A stretch of 64,000 nucleotides of DNA, from NCBI GenBank assembly GCA_002286855.1, contig NRSV01000077.1, positions 62,001 to 126,000 on the forward strand. Direction: 5' to 3'. The notes beneath the pieces are model-generated. The model saw nothing but the letters and a program-made list of their open reading frames with translations. It did no database searches and was not told where the DNA came from. The position numbers were made by a program, and so were the translations under genes. This DNA is from Bipolaris cookei (Eukaryota; Ascomycota; Dothideomycetes; Pleosporales; Pleosporaceae). Position 1 is the stretch's first letter. Every line of letters starts with the position of its first letter. This document shows, piece after piece, positions 1-10,184 of the stretch.

Positions 1-104
1 GGATCCGATCAGGAACAGACAGCTGACGAAGGGGCGGCCGATACTTACTCCGATCCGGCTCTGGGATTGGCTCAGTGCTGGATGAAGCTGTAACATCGTT
101 ACAC
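1..104. repeat. 104-bp inverted repeat, left copy
   Basis: This segment is a perfect reverse complement of 4976-5079. Its inner edge is a small palindrome (GTAACATCGTTAC). The outer edge is cut by the window start, so the true repeat may be longer and no target duplication can be tested on this side. Between the two copies lie the ankyrin gene and the hAT element that splits it. The arrangement fits a large DNA element with long terminal inverted repeats, or two inverted copies of a smaller repeat. Confidence 0.9.
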
Positions 105-473
105 ACTGTTCCTTTGCAACTCATTCTCCTTGCAGGTAATGATGCAATGACGCTTACTTTATAGCTTATGCTTAGTATCCATGTTATCGCAGTTTATTGT
201 AACTACATGTCGTTAATTATAATTATCATGTTGATTAACTAAGTATTTAACTAGGAAAACATTTATTGATGTCCTCACTTGTATGACTTCTTTTATATTC
301 TCAACTTTCTAATCCTTCCTGGGAAGATCGCTTGTTTCAACGGACAAGGGATACATCGATTACGTTTAGTAATTCATACGGTATTAGACTTTTTATTAAA
401 TTGTTCGAGTTGTCTCTCTTATACTACGCCTGCTGCCGTTGCAAAAGCTATAAGTAAGAGGACGAATAGGAAC
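105..473. other. Non-coding lead-in to ankyrin gene
   Basis: AT-rich sequence. The frame of the ankyrin gene is already open from about position 279, but there is no in-frame ATG before 474, so an upstream exon or a non-coding leader is possible. No clear promoter motif is seen. Confidence 0.4.
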
Positions 474-619
474 ATGAGAATCAAATCTACTCCGCCTTCA
501 GCTATGACTCAGGGCTACAAAAAGAAGATTATGGAGAAAATAGGTAAAGAGGACATCAGAGGTGACGCTAAGATAGAGGGAACATCTCTTTTACAACTAG
601 CATGCGCTGCGCGCGATAA

Positions 620-627
620 GAAACTAG
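620..627 (+). repeat. hAT target-site duplication, left
   Basis: GAAACTAG, repeated exactly at 3798-3805. Eight base pairs is the standard target duplication of the hAT superfamily, and both copies abut the CAGAG/CTCTG ends of the element. Confidence 0.95.
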
Positions 628-3600
628 CAGAGTTCGCAACAAGCAAGTCAAGCAAGTTTTGACAGTCAACTTGACTTACTTGGCACGATTTTTGAATAAA
701 ATAATACTTGCTTGACTTGGGAGCAATACCAGAAGAACTTACTTGGTAAACTTGAGTAACTTGGGTAACTTGGACGATTTTCAGAGGTAAAGTGTCTATT
801 AATTACTATGTAGGCCCCTCCCAGTTACGTAAATCATACTTTTCATCTAATAGCGTCTCAGTTTGCGATGCCTCTAGCTTCTTGGCGACGTCTGGGGCTG
901 GACGTTCGAATCCAGCACGTGTCCAAGCTCGAACACACTGCAGTGTTGCCAGCAATTGAGCTCCTATTTTACGCCTTTTTGGCTCCAGTAGATCACCAAG
1001 CTCGCTGAATAATCGCTCGCACTCACAGCTGCTAGCAGGTATCGTTAGAACATCAAGCGCCAACTTAGCTAAGCTAGGGTACTTTGGTCGTAGTTCAATC
1101 CAGTACTTGATAGGATCACAACCTTGATTGAACTGCTCGCGCGTCCACTTAGGCTCAAGCTTCTTCCATCGTTGGAACTCATCAATATCCTCATCGTCAC
1201 TGCTATCGTCAGCGTCGGCTATAGCAGCAATCGCATCTTCAAGCGCACTCCGTGGCGACCTTGATGCTGGCCGCACTGCGCTATGCGGCCTATACTGTTG
1301 CCATAGCTGCTGAAAAGCTGCGTTGTTGGCGCGCAGCCACTCTGGCTTTGAGCGCCAACTACGATCGCAGTAGCGCTTGTAGTAGGGATGAAGTATCGTC
1401 GCGGCGTAGTAGAACGGCGAGCTATCCAGCTTAGAGTAGTAGGCATTGGCTTTTGACCAAGCTGCGCGTAGGTTGATTGGTAGGTGATCCTCAGGAGCAC
1501 CTTGCTCTTCATAGTCGACATACTCGTACGATTTGACGCGCTCTTCAAGCTTGTATAGTAGCGTTTCAAACACCGGTATCACTGAATAGAGTGCACCAAA
1601 ACGCTCTGATTTACCGCGTCCTTCAAGCTGCTTAGTAGCCTGCTTAAGTGGATTTAATACTTCTGTATACTCTGATATTACTGCCCAGTCTGCGGCAGTA
1701 AGACCATTTGATCGCATCCAACTCGGTGCATTAGAAAGCTTGTTACCCCGACGCCTAGCGATGTCGTCAAGATTGCGCGTATGCTGGATGTGGTAGTTGG
1801 CGTAGTTGCTGACGGCGTGCTGAAGCTTGATAGCCCGTTCAAAGCAGCTGTAATACGAGTTCCAGCGCGTAACAACTGGCTTGATTGGCTCAAGTATCTC
1901 GTTCTGATCGTTTGTAGGAAGCTCTGTGTTGGCAAGGTGCTGAAAACGATTGAATAGATCGCACTGTTGAGGTGTATTGATATAGTTAATCACGTCTATT
2001 AGTACACCCAATGGGCCATTCTTACGCCAGTCTGCCATTAACATTTCCTCCGCCTCATGCTCTTCAGCGTCATTATCGTACGAATCTGGGTCTTTGCCAA
2101 ATATAACAGCCTGGCCAATAAGATTGATTGTATGAGGGCCACAGCGCAAGCGGTGATGAGCTGCAGTAAAGCCATACTGCCCAGCAAGATAGGTAACAGC
2201 AGTATCGTTGGCGTATGCGTTATCTAGGACGAAACAACCAAGCTTTGATGACGATATCTCAAACTTCTGCAACGTTTGAGCAACAATATCAGCAATTCGT
2301 TCGCCAGTATGCGCGCCAGTCAACTGCGGCAGCGCAATAGGTAGGTCAATAAGCCTTCCTGACGCGTTAGCATAGTGCGCAACGATGCCAAAGAAGCCTC
2401 TTTTGCCTCCCTTTGCCGTCCACCCGTCAAAACTTATATGGATTTTGCTAATAGACTGAGACAGTTCAGCGACAACCTGAGGCATTACAAACTCATATAG
2501 ACGTATGGCATATGCTTTAACGCTATTAGCGCTCTTCCATAACGCATCTTCTGCCTCAGGACTCGCGAAGCCTATCATTGATCGGAAAGCAGGCGTTTCA
2601 AGCTCGTAGAGAGGGTGGTTATTCTCAATAAGCCATGTAACAGCTGCGTAGCGGAAGGCCTGTACGTTAAAGTTGCCTAGTTTATTGTCAACCTCCTGAC
2701 TGATTGCTACACCAGATTCGGCTACCATCGCGAGCGATTTCTGGCCAGACGCTCGATTTGATGGTATTTTTGAGCCGCCTTTAGTAAATCCATGGCCTAA
2801 TTTTGCCTGCCTTAGGTGAGCTATCGCAGACGTAGTCGACTGCGTAACCTTAAGAATACCATCAAGCGAGCGACGCTGATGGCAATATTTGCAAATGAAG
2901 TAGATCTCGTTAGGGTTACTGCGTAGCGCTACCCGATATCCATAGCTATATATCCAGCTTTTTTGACGCGTCTGCGTACGTGGAGGCTTGCAGAAGCGCG
3001 ATAACCGATTCCAATCGATATCGTCAAAGTTGTCTTGGAAACGCTCATCAAACGGACTATCTCCATCGCGGTCATTGTCGTCAGTACTGGCTATCGTGGC
3101 AGCTTTAGAGCCTTCGATTGGTAGTATGATGGCCTCTTCAGGCACAGCGTGGAGCAGCAACGGGCTCTCAAAAGAGTGTTGTTCGGTGGCCTGGGCCACT
3201 GCGTTGGCTAGGGTTTTGCGCGGTGATCGTCGACAAGGCAGCTTGCTTGTTGAATCGACTGTTAGATCAATGCCAGATACTGTCTGAGAGTTTTGCTGGG
3301 TATTATTGTTGCCTGTACTACGGGCAACGCGTACGCGTTTGGCAGACTGTTCTGCAGGCTCTGCGACGCGTTTAGTGCCTTTCGTGGTCTGCTGAAAAGG
3401 CATAGTAGACAACAGGCTACAGCAATAAGGATGAGGATAGCCACAACAATGAGAGCAACAAGAGCTATAATGTAGACGTTAATATGATAGTAGGTGGCGA
3501 AGAAGACTGTCAATTCATATAACTACATGCTAGGACGCGTCAGCTGACTTATGTCAGCTACACAAATAAGTATAACACCAAAGTCCTACTCTCATAAAAA

Positions 3601-3797
3601 TTCATAATGCTGCTGCGTATTACTATACATAGATAGTTTGCATACTCTCCCAAGTTATTCAAGTTTACCAAGCAAGTTGTCAATCTAAACTTGACTTGCT
3701 TGGGTATTTTATATAGACAAACTTGACTTACTTGAATTGGCTTGGCACCAAGTTAAGCAAGCAAGGCTTCCAAGTTACTTACTTGTTGCGAACTCTG
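628..3797 (-). mobile_element. Complete hAT transposon (3170 bp)
   Basis: The element has 16-bp perfect terminal inverted repeats, CAGAGTTCGCAACAAG at 628-643 and its complement at 3782-3797. The CAG-G start is typical of hAT. Perfect 8-bp duplications flank it at 620-627 and 3798-3805. Both ends carry many short subterminal copies of a motif like ACTTGACTTGCTTGG (about 640-770 and 3640-3780) in both orientations, as expected for transposase binding sites. It carries one intact transposase gene on the minus strand. It sits in the ankyrin gene. Intact ends, duplications and ORF suggest a young and possibly active copy. Confidence 0.95.
806..3412 (-). CDS. hAT-family transposase (868 aa)
   Basis: Cut-and-paste transposase acting in the nucleus on the ends of the element that holds it. 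A BED-type zinc finger lies at about residues 130-205 (CKYCHQRR followed by spaced His residues), preceded by a basic, low-complexity N-terminus suited to nuclear import. The RNase H-like core follows, with FDGWTAKGGKRGFFGI and FVLDNAYANDTAVTYL supplying the expected acidic residues, then an HHRLRCGPHTINLIGQA block. The C-terminal hAT dimerisation region is clear (WIELRPKYPSLAKLALDVL, then PASSCECERLFSELGDLL) at about 775-845. The length is normal for an autonomous fungal hAT. There is no internal stop. The start is the first ATG of the open frame (3412); a short 5' intron cannot be excluded. Confidence 0.93.
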   Translation of the reverse strand: MSTMPFQQTTKGTKRVAEPAEQSAKRVRVARSTGNNNTQQNSQTVSGIDLTVDSTSKLPCRRSPRKTLANAVAQATEQHSFESPLLLHAVPEEAIILPIEGSKAATIASTDDNDRDGDSPFDERFQDNFDDIDWNRLSRFCKPPRTQTRQKSWIYSYGYRVALRSNPNEIYFICKYCHQRRSLDGILKVTQSTTSAIAHLRQAKLGHGFTKGGSKIPSNRASGQKSLAMVAESGVAISQEVDNKLGNFNVQAFRYAAVTWLIENNHPLYELETPAFRSMIGFASPEAEDALWKSANSVKAYAIRLYEFVMPQVVAELSQSISKIHISFDGWTAKGGKRGFFGIVAHYANASGRLIDLPIALPQLTGAHTGERIADIVAQTLQKFEISSSKLGCFVLDNAYANDTAVTYLAGQYGFTAAHHRLRCGPHTINLIGQAVIFGKDPDSYDNDAEEHEAEEMLMADWRKNGPLGVLIDVINYINTPQQCDLFNRFQHLANTELPTNDQNEILEPIKPVVTRWNSYYSCFERAIKLQHAVSNYANYHIQHTRNLDDIARRRGNKLSNAPSWMRSNGLTAADWAVISEYTEVLNPLKQATKQLEGRGKSERFGALYSVIPVFETLLYKLEERVKSYEYVDYEEQGAPEDHLPINLRAAWSKANAYYSKLDSSPFYYAATILHPYYKRYCDRSWRSKPEWLRANNAAFQQLWQQYRPHSAVRPASRSPRSALEDAIAAIADADDSSDDEDIDEFQRWKKLEPKWTREQFNQGCDPIKYWIELRPKYPSLAKLALDVLTIPASSCECERLFSELGDLLEPKRRKIGAQLLATLQCVRAWTRAGFERPAPDVAKKLEASQTETLLDEKYDLRNWEGPT

Positions 3798-4497
3798 GAA
3801 ACTAGTGAAAAAACTTCTCTCTGATGGTTTTCGTGCTAACCTGAAAAGCTGTGACGGTAGTACCGCTCTTCATGAAGCTATTTCTTGGGGTGACACGGAA
3901 GTTGTTCGTTGTCTTTTAAAAAAAGGGGCAGATATCGAAGCAAAGGACTTACGAGGCAGTACGCCGCTTCACAAAGCAGCTATTAGCCGCAATTTAGATA
4001 TCGTCATCTCCCTAATTGATGCAGACGCAAAGATTGACGCAAAAGACTGCTGGGGCTGCACAGCGCTTTCCCTAGGAACTATATCCAACGATAAGGAAAT
4101 TCTCCGTTATCTTCTAGACAAAGGCGCAAACATCAATGCGAAGAATAACAATGGGGATACGGCGCTTCACGAAGCAGCTATTCGCGGTCTGAAGGAAATT
4201 GCTAGTTATCTTGTAGAAAGAGGCGCACAAATCGATGAGAAAAACAATGAAGACAAGACAGCGCTTCACATGGCCTTTATTGGCGACAATGTTGATACTA
4301 TTACCAATCTAATTACAGTGGGGGTTCAAAAAAAAAAGAACTCGAAAAAGTTATAATTTTCAAATTAGTATAGCTCAGCCAAAAAAATAGCTAAAAGTAT
4401 AAAACTTCGTGTTTTGTATAGAGCTTTGTACAACACACCAACTTTTAAGCTGAATTTTTTCATCGAAACTCGTCAATTTTCTATCGGATATAGGGGT

Positions 4498-4594
4498 AAC
4501 ACGTCGTGGGAAATCGATTAACGCCACCTCTAACGTGTGCAGCCCTCTCGTTGAGGTGCTAGAGGGGGTATTATCGATTTTCCCGCGACGTGTT
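4498..4594. repeat. 97-bp inverted-repeat element, MITE-like
   Basis: The ends are inverted repeats of about 21 bp. The left arm begins AACACGTCGTGGGAAATCGA and the right arm is its complement with one mismatch and one indel. A second, inner hairpin (CCACCTC with GAGGTG) nests inside. No target duplication is obvious, so it may be a MITE or simply a stable hairpin. Confidence 0.55.
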
Positions 4595-4831
4595 CAAAAT
4601 GCGAAAATCTTCGAGAACGCACGGATCGCCCTGATGACTAATAGAAAGACTACCATACGAAAACAAAAACAATCGAAAAACACCAAAAAAAAATAAAACC
4701 TATTTAAACGCCAGGCCAGCCTTTGCGCGCTGCGGCACCATACCAAAACGCTAGAACAGTAGTTGTGAACTGTACTAGCAAATATCTAAACGCTAAGGTA
4801 GCCTCCGCCCGCTATAATAGCACCCTAGCAG

Positions 4832-4927
4832 AACGAGAGAGTTACTCATTAAAACTTGAGAGGAAGACTCACTAAAAGTGAACGAGAGAGCTACTCATTA
4901 AAACTAGAGAGAGTTATTCTATAAAAC
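4832..4927 (+). repeat. Four imperfect ~24-bp tandem repeats
   Basis: Units resemble GAACGAGAGAGTTACTCATT followed by AAAACT. Units 1 and 3 are nearly the same, units 2 and 4 are more diverged. They lie just inside the right 104-bp inverted repeat and may be subterminal repeats of that structure. Confidence 0.6.
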
Positions 4928-4975
4928 TAAACAAGCTGAAAATATTTCCTTTCCCCTAAGAGAGCTCGCTGGAAG

Positions 4976-5079
4976 GTGTAACGATGTTACAGCTTCATCC
5001 AGCACTGAGCCAATCCCAGAGCCGGATCGGAGTAAGTATCGGCCGCCCCTTCGTCAGCTGTCTGTTCCTGATCGGATCC
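4976..5079. repeat. 104-bp inverted repeat, right copy
   Basis: Perfect complement of 1-104. The match stops inward at 4976. Outward it reaches at least 5079, where comparison ends because the left partner meets the window edge. Confidence 0.9.
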
Positions 5080-6956
5080 GATTCGGACCCGACTAGGATA
5101 GGTATATATTGAGACACTTCCTGTAGCTAGCTCTGTAGACTTTTGATATCCTTTCGTACAAGGCCTATAGGTGTCTATTCGAATCAAGGCTCGTTTGATG
5201 TCCCACGCACTCCCATATGCCTCTGAGTGACACTACTGCCGATACTGATCCGAGTAGTCTTGCCTGCGCCGTTACACAGTGATGGCCAATACACTTGATA
5301 GTAAACCAGCTTAAGGCTTTTTAGTGATTTTACGTTAACTATTCGGAATAGCTTTAATTGGTAATTACTTGAGTCTTGGTCTATGCTGAACTCGCTACTA
5401 CTAAGTTTTACCCTGCCTGTACTTTCACTTTAGCTTCCGTAGCAATCTGTTTCAACTGCAAGAAAGTTTATTTATTGAGATCCCTGAACTAATCTCACAT
5501 CCCTGAACTAAAGTTCAGCTCAAGAGTTTCCATGTGTATTCACCATGTACAAGTCTTTGCAAGTCCACTTTTCAGACGTTCTTCTTCACCAGGCCATGGT
5601 TAATGCCTGAGGGCCATGATCCAGACTCTAAGAGCGGCCGGATTAGTATTCAAGGCCATTTTTAAACCATCAAGATTCTGGAATTCTAGCGATAACTATA
5701 GAACATCACAATAGTGTAAGCTTACGCCAAGCCTCACTGTGCTTACGAAGGATTAGTGCTTATGCTGAGCGATTTGTTGAATTCCACCTAGTGTGGAATT
5801 CCATGTGGGTGGCATTCCACCTGGGTGGAATTCCATGCACGACCGTCACATGGAATTCCAGCCTGGTGGAATTCCTAGCTAGTGGAATTCCACCAGGCTG
5901 GCATGCCAAGGATGTAACGTCTATCTGTTTCATCTCCCCACGTAAAGCCCAACTTCGATCCGTGTGCGTGGTATTGTGGTCATGGGAAAGTGGAAAAAAA
6001 ATCCGTTTTGTATGATTCAAATTACAGACATATGTTTCACAGCAAATTCAAGTAGCATTTCCCTACTGGCAAGAGCATTTGCAGCCTCGCTCATGTAGAC
6101 AGCATTCCAAAAGCCCAGTCATCAGGAGATCATGGATTGACCAGTCACCCAATCATTCTGCAGCTGACTTTCTGCGTTAAGCTATGCACTAGATGTGAGA
6201 CTGCTAAAGTATGCTGTGCAGCCGTGCATAAGGGTAGAGCCGTAATCGCTAATCACAGTACGTCATCCCTTCACAATCACCTATTGATGCAACTGCCTTG
6301 CCAATTCTTGAGCCCGAGCCAACAAGATGAGGGATCAGCCGCTAAGGCATGTCGACTAGCTTACTTGCTGAATGTGTTTTACAAGACATCCTCGCTGAGA
6401 CGTTCTTCACAATGAGCACCTTTTGCGAAGAGTAACACAAGCAAACCGTGTTCTGTCCTGAACTAGCGCAACGAGCAATAACTTCAGCTACATGTATTGT
6501 ATTCGGCGATGTATCTAAGCAGCCTACATGATAACCTTGATTAGAAATGTCTGCAATCAAACAAGCTAGCTCTGTTGGGTCGATTGTAGGAAATACTGTA
6601 TTTGCTTGATAAGGCGCAGCTAGTGCTACCACCCGACTTGTGTCCTGGTGTTGTAAGATCACGGCCACCATAGGTACGAGGGTCACTGATAGACTAGTCA
6701 CTATACCTGCAATTGTCTTCGATAGTCTCCAAAGTTTCACAAGATTACTGCCTCGGTCGGATAAGCTGCTTAGAAACTTCTCACTGGCGGGGTTCGTTCT
6801 GTCTGAAGCTACTCCTTTAGCAAAAATAGTGGAGGAGCGCAAAACCGATATATAGAAACATAAAATAACTTTGTAACATTGAAATATCTACTCTGAGCCG
6901 TCAAATCGGAATCGCATTAAGCTAAAACCAACCATCGAACAGGACATTGCAAAACT
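5080..6956. other. Intergenic region upstream of adenylating reductase
   Basis: No supported gene. It contains a direct repeat of ATCCCTGAACTAA near 5480-5515 and the GGAATTCC palindrome cluster at 5775-5905. A 166-codon minus-strand open frame at 6342-6842 begins with TTG and matches nothing I know. The segment just before 6957 should hold the reductase promoter, but no clear TATA box stands out. Confidence 0.5.
5775..5905. repeat. GGAATTCC palindrome cluster
   Basis: The 10-bp palindrome TGGAATTCCA and close variants occur about seven times in 130 bp. Two 18-bp arms, CCAGCCTGGTGGAATTCC at 5858-5875 and its exact complement at 5884-5901, are separated by 8 bp and could form a hairpin or cruciform. 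It may be a decayed MITE, a minisatellite or a protein-binding array. Confidence 0.7.
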
Positions 6957-9900
6957 ATGTCTATCTCTAGACCACAGCTAGCTGTGCCAGACCATATCGA
7001 CGAGGCAGCAAAAGCAGAGCCCGATCGGATTTGGGCACGGGTACCACGATCAAGCAGCAGCGTCGATGAAGGCTGGCGTGACATCACGTATGAACAACTG
7101 GCGCACGCAGTGGATAGCTTGGCATGGTCTCTAGAGAACACGATAGGAGCTCCTAACCATATAGGTGAAATCATTGGCTACGTAGGGTGAGTGTCTGCCT
7201 CTTATTCCCCTGTTGTTTACTAATTCTAAAGCAGTGCCAATGACTTGCAGTATCTTGTCATACTGTCCGCAGTACTCAAGGTTGGGTACGTTCCACTGTT
7301 TGTCTCGCCGCGGAATTCTCTTGCAGGCCAGAAAGCCATCCTCCAGGAAACACAATGCACACTTTTTTTGAGCACGCAAGAGAAACACCAGTGTCTAAAA
7401 GATATACAAGAAGTTATCCCCAACATGCGGGTCGTTGGTGTGCCATCTTGGCTAGACCTATTCGATCTGAGTCATCCGACACTCCCTTATGATGGAAAAC
7501 ACCTCCGCGATGGGTATGCCGATAGCCTGATTCTTCACACTTCTGGTTCGACTGGTGAGCAATACTGCTCTGTAAATTGAATTCTATAAGTCTCTGATAA
7601 CAAAGCAGGTCTGCCTAAGGCCGTTCGTATGACCGTAGACAGCCTGAACTCGGTGTTCAAGCAATCGACTCTAGATCGGGAAGAAGGCCGCCTACAAGTT
7701 ACAGGGCAATTTCTTGGAGACAAAAGGCCAATGCTTGCTGTTGTACCCTTCTTCCATGCCATGGGAATTGTGGTAGGGCTTCGATCGTTAATGTGCAGGA
7801 GCCCAATTGCCACCCTTCCTTCTGGAAAGCTGTGGAACGCTAGCCTAGTCATCAACGCAATCAACGCTACCAACCCAGCTACCGGTTTCTTTCCTCCCTC
7901 GATCCTCGAAGATATTTCTAGTACCGAAGTGGGGATCCAAGCAATTGGCAAACTGGATGCAGTCTTCTTTGGAGGTGCGCCGTTGGCTAATGCAAGCGGG
8001 GAAAAGCTTTGTCGAGTAACAAAGCTTCAAACGATCATAGGTAGTACCGAAGCCTTACTCATACCTAGCCTCGCCACGACTTCGCCAGATGAGTGGGGAT
8101 ATTTTCACTGGAGCAATGCTGCTGGTGCTGTCATGGAGTCGACAGAAAATGATCTGTGCGAGCTCGTTCTCACGCGAAGAAACACCGACTACCAAGCTGT
8201 TTTCCATACCTTTCTAGAAGAAGAAAAATGGCGAACTAAGGATCTCTTCCGGCAGCATCCTTCTAAACCTTTTCTATGGAGGTACAGCGGCAGACGAGAT
8301 GACACTATTGTGCTTAGCAACGGCGAAAAAGTCAATCCTGTGTTGATGGAGAAGTTAATCGAATCCCACCCCGGGGTAAAAGGTGCTATCGTCGTTGGTA
8401 AAGGGAAGTTCCAAACCGGGCTGCTTATCGAGCCGGAATGGGACGGGGTTCAAAGAAGAGACCCGACTATGCTGGTAGAAGACATATGGCCTACAGTGAA
8501 ACAAGCTAATAAGGAGGCACCTGATCATGCACGTATATACAAGAGCAAGATCACTGTCATGGAAGAGGGGCAATCGTTCGAGCGTACGCCCAAGGGCTCG
8601 ATTATGCGGCTGCAGACAGAGGCCGTGTTTCAGGATAAAATCACAGCGCTGTATGACGATGGAACGTGTGCTAGCGAGCCCACTAAAGTACCAAGCGGTG
8701 CTGTAGACCTCAGAGAGAGTGTCCGCGCCGTATTCATGAACTCCCTGCCTTCATTTAGCGAGGAAACGCCGGACGATGTCGACATCTGCACCCTGGGAGT
8801 CGATTCCCTGGGCGTTTTAACTTTGGCGGAAACACTGCAAACAACGCTACAGCGCACGGACATCACTGCTGCCACGGTTTATGAGAATCCCACTGTCGAA
8901 AAGTTCGTCCTTGCCCTTTCACTAAGCGAGAGTGATTTGGGTATAAAGATGAAGCACCCAAGCAGCCGTGAAGAAAAGCTAGGCGCTTTGGTTAGAAAGT
9001 ATACAGCAGATATGATCCAACAGGAGTGGGCAACTGCCGCACGAGAGCGCCTATCAAAACGAACAGTACTTCTCACTGGTTCGATCGGTAGTCTCGGCAG
9101 TCATGTGCTGCAAAACCTTCTCCAGCGCCCTGATGTTGAAAGAGTGTATTGCTTGAATCGTGCGATTGATGCGGGAACTCGACAAGAAAACAGCTTCAAG
9201 AAGTACCATTATCCAGTCCCGGACTTACACAGGGTCGAATTCTTCCAAGCTGATTTCAGCGCTGCTCGTTTTGGCCTTGCAGAGGTAGCGTATAAACGGC
9301 TTGTCTCCACTGTTACGATGGTCATCCATTTAGCATGGTCTGTCAACTTCAACCTTGGACTCCCATCTTACGAGGCAACTCATATTGCTGGAACCCGGCA
9401 TCTTGTAGACTTTGTCTCTACGTGCGTTTACAAACCTTCGATCACTTTCGTCTCGTCGATTGCCAGCGTTGGCAGATGGGGCAGTATAGTACAAGATGGT
9501 TCTCCTGTACCAGAATCTACCACTACGCTCTTTGACCGCTCGATTGTGCTACCACAAGGCTATGGCGAGTCAAAACAAGTTGCAGCTGAGATACTTGCAG
9601 TCGCCTCACATCGCCTTGGCATACAAACTGCCATCATACGTGCGAGTCAGCTAGCAGGACCTAGCGCGCAAGCTGGTGGAGCATCCTGGAACCGACATGA
9701 ATGGCTACCATCATTAGTTCACGCGAGCAAGTTCATGAAAAAGCTACCAAAAACTCTTGGAACTATGGAGCAGGTGGACTGGGTAGCGATGGATGTAGCG
9801 GGTGCGACTGTGGTCGACATTGCCATGGCATCAACTTCACATTCCACGCGCGTTTATCATCTAGCCAACCCCCATCGAACAAGCTGGAGACAGTTATATC

Positions 9901-10184
9901 CTGTCATTCTGGAATTCTTTAAGAGTCATGACGTGGAAATTGACACGATCGAGTACGATGATTGGGTTCAGGAGCTGGGACGGATTCCATTGACTAAGGA
10001 GAATGCTGAACACGTGCCGGGGCTGAAGCTGCACGATTTCTACAACAGTCTGCGTCCTACTATGGCAGCAGGGTTACCGAGACTAGCAACGAAGAACACA
10101 GAAGCCGTCAGCCAGACCCTGCGGGAAGGGCGAGCAGTGGATCAAAGTGACTTGAGAAAGTGGTTAGAGCAATGGCGATTCTAA
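6957..10184 (+). CDS. Adenylating reductase, A-T-R type (NRPS-like, 1041 aa)
   Basis: Three exons: 6957-7186, 7235-7554 and 7609-10184. Introns of 48 and 54 bp have GTGAGT/GTGAGC donors and CAG acceptors, and the joins rebuild conserved blocks (YVGANDLQY; HTSGSTGLPKAVR). The A domain activates a carboxylic acid with ATP. The carrier domain has LGVDSL, with the phosphopantetheine-bearing Ser near residue 581. The C-terminal NAD(P)-dependent thioester reductase has TGSIGSLG near 672 and YGESK near 833. The set releases the bound acyl group as an aldehyde or alcohol. There is no condensation domain, so it is not a peptide synthetase. The substrate cannot be read by eye. No other biosynthetic gene is adjacent, so it may act alone or be a remnant of a cluster. 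Confidence 0.92.

Larger units (their letters stand above)
474..4356 (+). pseudogene. Ankyrin-repeat gene split by hAT insertion
   Basis: The gene is two parts in the same frame, 474-627 and 3806-4356, separated by a complete hAT element. Removing the element and one copy of its 8-bp duplication joins the parts without a frameshift or stop and gives about 234 codons (705 nt). The 3' part carries about five ankyrin repeats, each with the TALHEA/TPLHKA-type helix followed by a GA(D/N/Q)I(E/N/D) turn. The first in-frame ATG is 474; another at 504 is an alternative start. Ankyrin repeats are protein-binding scaffolds; no catalytic domain is attached, so the partner is unknown. The gene lies inside a 104-bp inverted-repeat pair and could be cargo of a larger element. 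As it stands it cannot make a full protein unless the hAT is excised. Confidence 0.8.
4357..4975. other. Non-coding, repeat-rich tail before right inverted repeat
   Basis: No gene is seen. It holds a hairpin-like element at 4498-4594 and imperfect tandem repeats at about 4832-4927. Near its right edge is CTAAGAGAGCTCGCTGGAAG, closely matching a stretch in the LINE-A 3' untranslated region (43412-43434). Confidence 0.6.

Noticed and set aside
6342..6842. 166-codon minus-strand open frame upstream of the reductase
   Set aside because: It begins with TTG, has no recognisable domain and no splice support; likely chance.
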